Shown piece after piece: positions 14,314-21,740 of a stretch of DNA of 32,070 nt. The translations under genes were made by a program, and so were the position numbers. The notes beneath the pieces were generated by a model. That model did not search any database. It had not been told where the DNA came from and saw nothing but the letters and a program-made list of their open reading frames with translations. The DNA is from an uncultured Clostridium sp. (lineage in GTDB: Bacteria; Bacillota; Clostridia; Clostridiales; Clostridiaceae): assembly GCA_900548455.1 (NCBI GenBank), contig URKQ01000040.1, positions 1 to 32,070 on the forward strand, read 5' to 3'. Positions within the stretch are counted from its first letter, which is position 1, and every line of letters starts with the position of its first letter.

Positions 14314-15833
14314 TAGTATTCACTTAAATTTATTCTATATGATTGCAAATAATCTATTTTATATTTTTTGTTACTCCACATTTCAAAAGATTCATATGAT
14401 TGTATATACAACTCTGGATCTCTAAATAAATCAGATGTTGAACCATATTGTGTTGTAATTCTTTTCTTTAGCACACTCCTATATATACTATCAATCATTA
14501 CGTCAATCATTTCATCATCTACATTATAGTTTATTGCTAACTTTTCATCAATTATTATACTGTTTCTTATAGAAAATATAAAAATGGGAAATATATTGGA
14601 TGGAGAAAACCTTAATTGCTTTTTTATTGCTTTATCAAGATTTTCTTCATCATTCTCATTTATATCTACCCTTAATCTTACCTTTAAACTTTCAGGCGTT
14701 TGATTTGTTATTCCTAGAACATCTTTAAATGTTAAATTATTATAATACTTTTTTACTCGTTTATCAAATATCAACATTGTATTTACTATATATGGAGTCA
14801 AACTTTTCATAATATCCTTACAATATTTTATTTCTATATTTGATTTTTCACTATTGCTCAACGAAATAAACTTTTCAAAAAGGCTATAAACTGGAGCTCT
14901 GTTATTAGCATACTTACTAATGACTCCAGCAATATTATACTTAACTTCTTCCGTACATTTACAATCAATTAATAATGTCGTAGGAATAATAGCTCTTAAA
15001 ACCTCAAGAATATGTTTTACAGGTAATTCCTGTTTTGGGCTTGTAAATTTTCTATATTCGATAGATATATTGTTAACCTCTTGCATAATATTTTTTTCAA
15101 GCCAAGCTGTATTTTTTGTACCAAATTTATCATCTTCTTTAACATTTTGTGTTTCATTATTAGCATTTGCTATATCATCTCCCCATTTAGGGATTGTATC
15201 CAACTCATCATATTCATCATCACCTAACAATTCATCTAAAATAACTGCTTTAAAAGATATTTTTATATCTAGTAAATTATCTATAGTAATTTCTTGAAAT
15301 TTATTTAGATAATTAATATTTACATCTTTATTTAGCCAATTTAAAAGTGAATTAACTTGTTTTATTGCTATACTGGTTAAAAAAAACTCCGCTTCTTCCT
15401 CATCTTTTAGCCTATCAAAAATAGATTGTTTAAACTTATCTATAGTTTTATCTGGTATTTTTTTATGCACTTCATTTTTGTTTTTAGCTTCTTGATAAAT
15501 CTTTATCATTATTAAAACTCTAAAAATTGATAATGTCTGTAAACCATTTGTAATACATGCATCTTCATATTTCAATTTTTTATTATCACTACTATTTATA
15601 CCTTTTTTAATAGTTATTGCAATACCCAAATGCTTTGACCAAAATCTTTTGGGGTCATCCAAAATGCTTTTCAAAATTTTAATATTTGTAATTGTCATCC
15701 CTTGAAATTCTCTAGGATTGGAACCTGCCTCTGTGTCGTAATATGGTATGCATATTAAATCTCTAATTGTTGTATAACAATATATTCCGTCTTTATTTTG
15801 TATATCATATTTAATTATTCCTTTTTCAAACAT
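14313..15833 (-). CDS. AIPR-like abortive infection protein
   Basis: The 506-residue protein carries an ITNGLQTL segment at about 94-101, preceded by a stretch with KHLGIAITIKKGIN. This resembles the N-G-I-T ... NGxQT block of AIPR (abortive phage resistance) proteins. The rest is helical and lysine-rich, with a C-terminal DVMIDSIYRSVLKK segment, and no other known domain was seen. The start overlaps the end of the nuclease gene by 19 bases, so the two are translated as a pair. The PD-(D/E)xK partner and the isolated position in a prophage cargo region fit a defence system. The family call rests on one block and is moderate. Confidence 0.55.
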   Translation of the reverse strand: MFEKGIIKYDIQNKDGIYCYTTIRDLICIPYYDTEAGSNPREFQGMTITNIKILKSILDDPKRFWSKHLGIAITIKKGINSSDNKKLKYEDACITNGLQTLSIFRVLIMIKIYQEAKNKNEVHKKIPDKTIDKFKQSIFDRLKDEEEAEFFLTSIAIKQVNSLLNWLNKDVNINYLNKFQEITIDNLLDIKISFKAVILDELLGDDEYDELDTIPKWGDDIANANNETQNVKEDDKFGTKNTAWLEKNIMQEVNNISIEYRKFTSPKQELPVKHILEVLRAIIPTTLLIDCKCTEEVKYNIAGVISKYANNRAPVYSLFEKFISLSNSEKSNIEIKYCKDIMKSLTPYIVNTMLIFDKRVKKYYNNLTFKDVLGITNQTPESLKVRLRVDINENDEENLDKAIKKQLRFSPSNIFPIFIFSIRNSIIIDEKLAINYNVDDEMIDVMIDSIYRSVLKKRITTQYGSTSDLFRDPELYIQSYESFEMWSNKKYKIDYLQSYRINLSEY

Positions 15834-16333
15834 TTTAAATCATCTCTTTCGTATATTTTTTTTTCAAAGAAATATGTAGGATTTAGTATTAACTGTATGA
15901 ATTTTTCATTTGCAATCAGATAATAATTATATTTGGAATATTCCTTTAAAAATTTATTGCATTTTGCATTTAAAAATGGACAAATTAAAATATACTTTGT
16001 ATTCATATTATTATTTCTATATTTTATTGCTAATTCACTAAAAAACATATCTCCATATATAACTTTTATCTGTTTTAACCCAAGTGATTTTTTCCAATAT
16101 TTGAGTTGACAAATATAAATTTCATTATTATATTTGAACACAAAATCAATTCCATCGTCCTTTGCACACGCTTTTTCTTTATAAAAAATCATTTCTAAAT
16201 TAGACTCAAGTAATCTTTGTTTAACAAATTGCTCCTCCCCAATATTATATTTTGTTCTATGTTTTTCAATTTTTAATAATTCATTGCGATAAAAGCTTTC
16301 TAATTCATAGATATTCTCATAAAAATTATTCAT
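15815..16333 (-). CDS. PD-(D/E)xK nuclease, Mrr-like
   Basis: This 172-residue protein shows the restriction-nuclease core: a glutamate-bearing helix (LLESNLEMIFY, 41-51), DDGIDFVF (59-66; D63 as the metal ligand), and then EIYICQLKYWKK (71-82), where Q76-L-K78 replaces the usual E-x-K, as in Mrr-type enzymes. A C-terminal half with KYILICPFLNAKC and YYLIANEKFI looks like the rest of the alpha/beta fold. It should cleave DNA. It is the first gene of a pair with the AIPR-like gene, behind AAGGAG 5 bases from ATG. Whether it targets phage or host DNA cannot be seen. Confidence 0.65.
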   Translation of the reverse strand: MNNFYENIYELESFYRNELLKIEKHRTKYNIGEEQFVKQRLLESNLEMIFYKEKACAKDDGIDFVFKYNNEIYICQLKYWKKSLGLKQIKVIYGDMFFSELAIKYRNNNMNTKYILICPFLNAKCNKFLKEYSKYNYYLIANEKFIQLILNPTYFFEKKIYERDDLKCLKKE

Positions 16334-16447
16334 GTTTTCTCCTTAAGTTAATATTTATATTTAAACTTATTATGTTAATTTGTAAAATAATTATTCGCTA
16401 AATTTCTAATTTTAACTACTATTTAGAAATTCTTATTTTAAAAAGTT

Positions 16448-16484
16448 TCTAAAAAAGGACTACATTTCAGTAATCCTTTTGATT
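16448..16484 (-). terminator. Terminator of the ankyrin protein gene
   Basis: AAAAGGATTAC and GTAGTCCTTTT pair on the minus strand (16453-16463 with 16470-16480, one mismatch), followed by a T-run. It separates the ankyrin gene from the nuclease pair. Confidence 0.7.
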
Positions 16485-16500
16485 AAGTTTATAATTATAA

Positions 16501-18078
16501 TTAATTTATTTTAGCAATTTTGATTTTTACATCATCATAATCCACAGTATAAGGTAATGTATTACATGTAGTCATTGTATTACTTTCACCTGGCTCAACG
16601 ACTAAATCCCATACATATTCTCTATTATCCATTTTCACCCCATTTTTATAAAAAATAATTTCGTATTTAATATAAGTTATATTTTTTTCAGTTATATTTT
16701 TAGTAGTGAACTCACAAAACTTATAACCGTCATATACTTTGTCATTTATTTTAATTTTCTCTATCGCCAAACCTGATATTACGTCTATATAATCACCTGT
16801 TTCTTTTGCACCATTTTTTATTAAAAAATCCGTAATAATATTATTACCCTGTTGTTTAGCATTTTGAAGTATACTTCTTTCATCTGAATCAATATAATTA
16901 ATATCAGCACCATTATCTACTAAACATTTTACTATTTTTTCATTTCCATTTTTTATTGCTAAATTCAACGCAGTTATACCATTCTCATCAGCTTCATCAA
17001 CATCATTGCCCTCCTCTAAAAATTTCTCAATCCTTCTAATGTTACCTTTTTCAACAAGTTCGTTTAAAGACTTATTATCATAATATATTTCATTTCCTAC
17101 ATAGATCATTATACTTGCAATAAAAATTCCCAAACAAATTATAACTACTTTTTTGTTCTTATTTATTGCAATTTCTTTCTTTATTTTCTCCCCTGTTCTT
17201 TTTTGTGTCACCCTAGATATCACTATTTTATAAATTATAAATATAGTAATTGGAACTACAAATGCAATGATTGTTACTTTTTCCCCAAAACCAGTTAAAT
17301 TATAACCACTTTCTTGTAATATAGCTCTTCCCTTAATATAAAAAATAATTAATAGAATATAATAAATCACAATGGAAATCATTATTACTAGACTTCTTTT
17401 CTTGCTCTTTTTTTCTGTCTGTAATTGTGTAAGTAGTTGAGCTTCTTTATATTCATTTATCTTTTCTAATAAATACTCTTTATTAAATTTATTTTCCAAC
17501 CATGATTTTTTAGTGGAGCATTGCCCACACTCTAAACTATCGTGCATATTAGCTTGTCCACATGTGCATCTCCAATATTCTTCGTTATACTCAAACCAAA
17601 ATTTAGGTTTAACATCTTTACCTTCAAATTCTCTTATAATCAGTTCATATAATTCATCGTTTACATCTAATAATTTTGGTTCTGGTAATAATACACCTAT
17701 CTCTTTGTTATCATTCCTCCAAACTTCATTATCTTCATAAACAACTTTACTAATCACAATTTTTACATTGCTAATATTGGATTCTTCAAGATAATTTGCT
17801 TGTCTATCACCAAATGATGTCTGAGGAAATGCAGTAAGACCTTGATATGAAATATCATTATATTCATTAACATAATCCATAGCATCATTAAAACATTTTA
17901 CATCAAGATATACTGCTCTAATTACTTTTTGACTTAAATTAAACATCTTTACTTGTAATACAATTAATTCTTTTTGGTTATCAACTAATAACTGACTTTT
18001 TTCAATTTTAATAGGGCAATCAACTAACCATTCCTTATGGTCAAAGACCTTTAACGCTCTATATCTCCCGTTACTCAT
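16501..18078 (-). CDS. Multi-domain membrane protein: zinc ribbon, three TM helices, ankyrin repeats
   Basis: Domains of this 525-residue protein, in order: a beta-rich N-terminal domain (about 1-150); a zinc ribbon with C171, C173, C184 and C187; a helical linker; transmembrane helices at about 228-248, 268-288 and 310-328; ankyrin repeats at about 335-425 (GITALNLAIKNGNEKIVKCL is typical); and a C-terminal beta domain (about 430-525). The ankyrin part implies protein binding, and the membrane part places it at the envelope. A small two-helix membrane protein gene lies 15 bases upstream and is surely its partner. The function is unknown. Such modular membrane proteins are seen among phage-encoded cargo, but I recognise no named system. 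GGGAGA precedes the ATG. Confidence 0.7.
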   Translation of the reverse strand: MSNGRYRALKVFDHKEWLVDCPIKIEKSQLLVDNQKELIVLQVKMFNLSQKVIRAVYLDVKCFNDAMDYVNEYNDISYQGLTAFPQTSFGDRQANYLEESNISNVKIVISKVVYEDNEVWRNDNKEIGVLLPEPKLLDVNDELYELIIREFEGKDVKPKFWFEYNEEYWRCTCGQANMHDSLECGQCSTKKSWLENKFNKEYLLEKINEYKEAQLLTQLQTEKKSKKRSLVIMISIVIYYILLIIFYIKGRAILQESGYNLTGFGEKVTIIAFVVPITIFIIYKIVISRVTQKRTGEKIKKEIAINKNKKVVIICLGIFIASIMIYVGNEIYYDNKSLNELVEKGNIRRIEKFLEEGNDVDEADENGITALNLAIKNGNEKIVKCLVDNGADINYIDSDERSILQNAKQQGNNIITDFLIKNGAKETGDYIDVISGLAIEKIKINDKVYDGYKFCEFTTKNITEKNITYIKYEIIFYKNGVKMDNREYVWDLVVEPGESNTMTTCNTLPYTVDYDDVKIKIAKIN

Positions 18079-18093
18079 ATCTATTCTCCCTAT

Positions 18094-18384
18094 CTATAGT
18101 TGTGGTAAATCTTCTTCATTCTTAACTACATCAATAAAGATAGACGTTACATAAATTAAAACAGACCCCAAAAATGCTGTACTTCCTAGTACAATATACC
18201 CTGTAAAATAATTAGCGTTAATAATATAATTATATGCATCCCCACCTACATATGCATTTTTAGCATCACCATATTCGCCATTATTATAGTTATTCTTTTT
18301 CTGAAAACCAAGAACAAAAAATATAATTCCCATAATTAATAATATACATGCTACTAATTTAAATATTTTAGATTTATTTTTCAT
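18094..18384 (-). CDS. Small two-helix membrane protein
   Basis: The 96-residue protein has transmembrane helices at about 8-27 (FKLVACILLIMGIIFFVLGF) and 62-84 (GYIVLGSTAFLGSVLIYVTSIF). They flank an outside loop rich in Asn, Tyr and Gly (NYNNGEYGDAKNAYVGGDAYNYI). This loop plus second helix is a pattern I have seen in small Firmicute membrane proteins of unknown role. GGAGGAAG precedes the ATG. It is followed after 15 bases by the ankyrin membrane protein gene, so the two probably act together at the membrane. Confidence 0.65.
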   Translation of the reverse strand: MKNKSKIFKLVACILLIMGIIFFVLGFQKKNNYNNGEYGDAKNAYVGGDAYNYIINANYFTGYIVLGSTAFLGSVLIYVTSIFIDVVKNEEDLPQL

Positions 18385-18572
18385 TTTCTTCCTCCAATTT
18401 TTATATATTATAATATAATTTTAACATATTTTGAATATAATTGTGGATTTTAATTTATTCTATTTTAAAAATCCACTTATATCAACATTTACAACCGACA
18501 TTTTCTACCTTAGGATAGTACAGTTTTATAGGGACAATTTTGTGTCCCCACTTCCGACACTTTCTCGACACT
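18385..18572. other. Upstream region with stems and TGTCG repeats
   Basis: GTGGATTTT pairs with AAAATCCAC (18441-18474), and GGGACA pairs with TGTCCC around 18530-18547. On the minus strand TGTCGA or TGTCGG occurs three times between about 18495 and 18570. It probably holds the control region for the membrane-protein pair. No promoter is clear. Confidence 0.3.
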
Positions 18573-18605
18573 AAAAAAAGAGATACCTAATTTCTAAGTA
18601 CCTCT
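18573..18605 (-). terminator. Strong terminator after the ParB-like gene
   Basis: On the minus strand an 11-pair stem (18579-18589 with 18595-18605, two G-U pairs) and a 5-base loop are followed by seven T residues. Confidence 0.8.
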
Positions 18606-18650
18606 TCGATGTGATCTAAATTCCAATTTATATTTATTATTTCTATAACT

Positions 18651-19043
18651 TTATTCCTCTGTTGCTTTATATGTAAGAATTTTAATCTTATCAGCACCAA
18701 TCTCATTAAAGAACTTCTCCTGCTCCTCAACGGACATTTTTGCCCATACCTTATAACCCACTGTTGCTTTCATTTCACCTTCTTCTATAAGGTCTTGTAA
18801 CTCTGGGATTAACTTTTGAAGTTTCTTATAATTAGTAATGGTATCTTGATTAACTCCCATATTATCTGCCAAATTCTTCTGTGTTTTTCCATCCGAATTA
18901 TTCGGATGGTATTTTCCTGCACTTCCCTGTCTTATACCATAAATTCTTTCTAATTCCATAATGCATTTAGCCATCTTCATAGGATTTACGTTTCCTACAC
19001 CTCTTTGCATTATATTAGTGCAGATAAGGTCTTCTAGTATCAT
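18651..19043 (-). pseudogene. ParB-like protein lacking its N-terminal domain (remnant)
   Basis: The readable part matches the middle and C-terminal part of phage-type ParB proteins: a segment with QRGVGNVNPMKMAKCI, then ELERIYGIRQG, an HTH (TQKNLADNMGVNQDTITNYKKLQKLIPELQDL) and a closing AKMSVEEQEKFF region. The usual N-terminal ParB/Srx nuclease-like domain with its RR motif is absent. The open frame runs upstream to 19157 but collides with the end of the Ntn-hydrolase gene and has no ribosome site there. The ATG at 19043 has AAAGGAAG very close. It is therefore a truncated copy, perhaps still a DNA-binding protein. A strong terminator follows. Confidence 0.6.
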
Positions 19044-19089
19044 GTCTTCCTTTAATTCTTCAACTTCTTTTCTAAAAAACAAACCATTA

Positions 19090-19758
19090 CTAACAATTCG
19101 TAAGTATTTTCTTATATTGTTTTTCATAATCATCAAAGCGTTTGTAATTTGTAACAACTATCTCATCTTCATTCATTGTAACAATTTGAACCATACCACC
19201 AATACCAACACGTTCATTTACATCTGTTAGATTATCATCATATTCCTTTTGCTTTTTCATAATATCATAAAGTGTTTCTTTAATAATAAATCTTTCATTT
19301 ATTTGTTGTGTATATTTTTTTAAATTTAATTCTCCATTTGACTCTATAAACGCATCCGTAGGTTTTATTCCCAATCCATAAGATAATTGTTCACTTTTAA
19401 AATTATTAGTTGATCTATACACATATCCATAAAAATCTTTATCGATTTCATTTAATCCAAACTGATATATTGTACAACCACTATCTTTAGTATAATTCTT
19501 CATAAAATTAGGTAAAGCTTGTTCTGATAGTTTGTTTAATTGATATATTCCATTTGCTATAATTGATTTTTGTACAAACGAAAACCAATCTATTATCGCA
19601 TCAAAATTGCCTGTCCCACAAATAATACAATTCATGTTTGGTAATGTTAAAAACTTAGTTGTCATTTTTACAGGAGTTCTAGTTTCATTAAAAGTTACTA
19701 AAGTATCCATTGATAATATAACAACCTTTTTATCCAATATAAAATTTAACGCTGTCAT
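19090..19758 (-). CDS. Proteasome-like Ntn hydrolase
   Basis: The 222-residue protein begins Met-Thr-Ala-Leu. Removal of Met would expose threonine as the N-terminal nucleophile, as in HslV and proteasome beta subunits. Counting that Thr as 1, an Asp lies at 17 (VVILSMD), a Lys at 34 and a Gly at 47 (CGTGN), close to the proteasome set T1, D17, K33 and G47. Near the end, NERVGIGGMVQIVTM resembles the family's closing block. The start at 19758 is set by AGAGGGG 9 bases upstream. A longer open frame to 19845 has no comparable site. It probably self-assembles and cleaves peptides or modifies proteins. No ATPase partner gene is seen; the neighbour upstream is a membrane-anchored protein. Confidence 0.65.
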   Translation of the reverse strand: MTALNFILDKKVVILSMDTLVTFNETRTPVKMTTKFLTLPNMNCIICGTGNFDAIIDWFSFVQKSIIANGIYQLNKLSEQALPNFMKNYTKDSGCTIYQFGLNEIDKDFYGYVYRSTNNFKSEQLSYGLGIKPTDAFIESNGELNLKKYTQQINERFIIKETLYDIMKKQKEYDDNLTDVNERVGIGGMVQIVTMNEDEIVVTNYKRFDDYEKQYKKILTNC

Positions 19759-19816
19759 AATCTTCATCCCCTCTTTTTTACTTATTATAAAACCCTTATT
19801 ATACAATTCATTAATA

Positions 19817-20590
19817 CTAATTTTTAAAAATATCACTAAAAGCACCTAAGAATGTTCTCCAAAATGGAAATGGTTCTTTTATCTTCTTGCCTATGCTTTT
19901 ATTTACATCTTCAATATGTTTAATTAAATCTTCGCGAGTAGAAATCAACAATTTAGATTCTTCTAATTTATTAACTTCTTCATATACTTCTTTAACAAAC
20001 TCACTTATTTTTATGATTTTGAAATTATCATATATGATTTTATGACTACCATCTCTAGTTATAAAATCAAATCCTTTCATACTACCATTATTTAACCACT
20101 TTATTTTTTCATCTATATTCTCACGAAATAAATATTCGCCTAAATCAATATGACTTATTGTTGTCCCATCCATATTTTCTGGCTTTGAATATTCATATAA
20201 ATTCATTTTTTCTTCAATAATTTCTTGTATGTTAATTAGAAATCTAGAATAATTATATGCATAGTTAAAAGCTTTTTTCTCTAAATCAAGTAATATATTA
20301 ACCATTTTCTTGTTTATTTCTTCTAATTCACCATCATTATTCATTTCCATTATTTTAGGAATATACCTTTTTGTATTTCCATTAATTCTAATAGATTTGC
20401 ATTTATTCCAATCTATAGGATTAGTTGTACTCAATCCATTTGATATATGTTTAAAATACTTAAATATTTCTTTATATTTAGATTTAACAATTTGTCTATC
20501 AGCTTGATTTTTACCCGCTTTTAACCCTAAAATAAATGTTACCAAACTAACAACTAGACTTGTAAATATGCTCACCATTATATTATTCAT
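19817..20590 (-). CDS. Membrane-anchored protein next to the Ntn hydrolase
   Basis: The product has 257 residues. The N-terminal helix at about 4-24 (IMVSIFTSLVVSLVTFILGL) should anchor it in the membrane with the rest in the cytoplasm. The remainder is helical, with acidic and aromatic stretches (KAFNYAYNYSRFLINIQEIIEEKM) and a basic end (KSIGKKIKEPFPFWRTF). I recognise no family. The ATG at 20590 lies about 9 bases behind GGGGAGA. The open frame begins at 20608, but that start overlaps the ribosome site. It ends 58 bases before the Ntn-hydrolase gene and follows the zinc-ribbon gene, in the same direction. Confidence 0.6.
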   Translation of the reverse strand: MNNIMVSIFTSLVVSLVTFILGLKAGKNQADRQIVKSKYKEIFKYFKHISNGLSTTNPIDWNKCKSIRINGNTKRYIPKIMEMNNDGELEEINKKMVNILLDLEKKAFNYAYNYSRFLINIQEIIEEKMNLYEYSKPENMDGTTISHIDLGEYLFRENIDEKIKWLNNGSMKGFDFITRDGSHKIIYDNFKIIKISEFVKEVYEEVNKLEESKLLISTREDLIKHIEDVNKSIGKKIKEPFPFWRTFLGAFSDIFKN

Positions 20591-20639
20591 ATTAGAATAT
20601 CTCCCCATATTACTAATAAAAACTATGTTGTTAAAATTA

Positions 20640-20819
20640 TCATTCTATTTCTTTATATTGTTTTTTATTGCAACAAGTAAAATTTGCTACAATCTTTCTT
20701 CCTATATATTGAACATCACATTCGTCGTTTTTATGATATAAATTTATTACTCGTTGCTCTGTATCATACCATCCTATCTCTTTACCACATATTTCACAAT
20801 TAATAGTTTTTTTCATCAT
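20640..20819 (-). CDS. 59-residue cysteine-rich (zinc-ribbon-like) protein
   Basis: This short gene sits behind GGGGGAGAG. The product begins MMKKTINCEI and has C-E-I-C-G-K-E-I-G-W, typical of the first knuckle of a zinc ribbon (C8, C11), then H29, C34 and a CC pair at 49-50. It probably binds zinc. It lies 49 bases before the membrane-anchored protein gene and may be co-transcribed with it. The role is unknown. Confidence 0.6.
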   Translation of the reverse strand: MMKKTINCEICGKEIGWYDTEQRVINLYHKNDECDVQYIGRKIVANFTCCNKKQYKEIE

Positions 20820-21326
20820 TAACTCTCCCCCTAATTAAATTTACAAACTACTCTCTCATGCATTTGAATTTACTCTTATCTATCTCTTTAATATACATAA
20901 AAAATATCCTATCAACATTATATCATTTATCTTATTTATTTTCTTTTATTACTTCGCTTATCTTTTAACTATTGCTATAACTTATTTCTTTTAATTCTTA
21001 ACCTTTTAATTCTTAGTATCATGTTCCTGTCGCATTTAAACATGACGTAAATATTATTACCCTATAACTTCTATGTCGTGTTAATATTATTACATCTTAA
21101 AAAATGGTAAAAAAATACTATACATTTTATTAAGAATACATTATTTATAAATATATTATTAATAAAATCTATAGTATATATTAGTATGTGAAATAGTTAT
21201 TAAAAAAGAGTATAGGAAATAAACCATATATGTTTACATTTTAAAAAACGTGATATAATATAGTTAACAGTTTTTTTAAGTTTTAATTTTAGAATCCTTA
21301 CCAGTGCCAATGGTAGGGTTTCTTTT
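20820..21326. other. Gene-free region with direct repeats beside the replication-type gene
   Basis: No gene is visible in about 500 bases, which are extremely AT-rich. CTTTTAATTCTTA is repeated at 20988-21000 and 21003-21015, and AATATTATTAC at 21050-21060 and 21083-21093. Such short repeats plus AT-rich DNA beside a winged-helix replication gene could be iterons of an origin. A rightward promoter and terminator at 21233-21328 may make a 60-nt RNA. Confidence 0.4.
21233..21259 (+). promoter_or_regulatory. Extended -10 promoter for a possible short RNA
   Basis: TTTACA, 15 bases, then TGATATAAT (extended -10 with perfect TATAAT) on the plus strand. Initiation near 21266 would give an RNA of about 60 nt ending at the terminator at 21296-21328, converging on the replication-type gene. 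Confidence 0.5.
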
Positions 21327-21328
21327 TT
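21296..21328 (+). terminator. Terminator of the possible short RNA
   Basis: CCTTACC pairs with GGTAGGG (one G-U) and is followed by TTTCTTTTTT on the plus strand. No rightward gene exists here, so it most likely ends a short RNA. Confidence 0.65.
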
Positions 21329-21739
21329 ATGTCCATCCTAAAAGTTGTTTTTCCAGTTCATTATAATCATATTGTCTTTGTTCAAAACTATTGAAATGGT
21401 CTTGTTTCTTAGAATATTTATTTTTAAGAGTATTAACTTTTTCTTTAACTTTTTTACGGAAGGATTAATACATACCTTACTTAAAATAGTATATATGTTA
21501 GTAAGGTATCCTCTGTTTTTAATTGCTATTAACCCATTCTCCTTTAACTCTATAAGATAGCGTTGGACTGTTCTTACACTCTTACCTAAAGCTTTAGAAA
21601 GGGTTTTTTGAGAAGGAAAACATTCTGTCTTATTTCCAAAACAATAACTATTTAAAATAAAATATAAAGTCCTTGCTCCAACAGATAGTTTAGAACTAGT
21701 CATCACATCATTATTAACGTTAGTAAAGCCATTAGACAT
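21327..21739 (-). pseudogene. Winged-helix replication-type protein with a one-base frameshift
   Basis: The N-terminal part (residues about 15-90) is a clear winged helix: LSVGARTLYFILNSYC, FPSQKTLSKALGKSVRTVQRYL, then ELKENGLIAI. This is the domain of phage and plasmid replication initiators and DnaD-like proteins. The frame as read ends with an odd lysine/isoleucine-rich tail at 21338. Shifting frame at the A6 run (21450-21455) gives instead SFEQRQYDYNELEKQLLGW, a C-terminus typical of these proteins, ending at 21327. One lost A therefore explains it. It may be a true mutation, a homopolymer sequencing error or programmed slippage. GGGGGAAG precedes the ATG, and the gene is just downstream of the integrase. 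Confidence 0.7.
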
Positions 21740-21740
21740 C

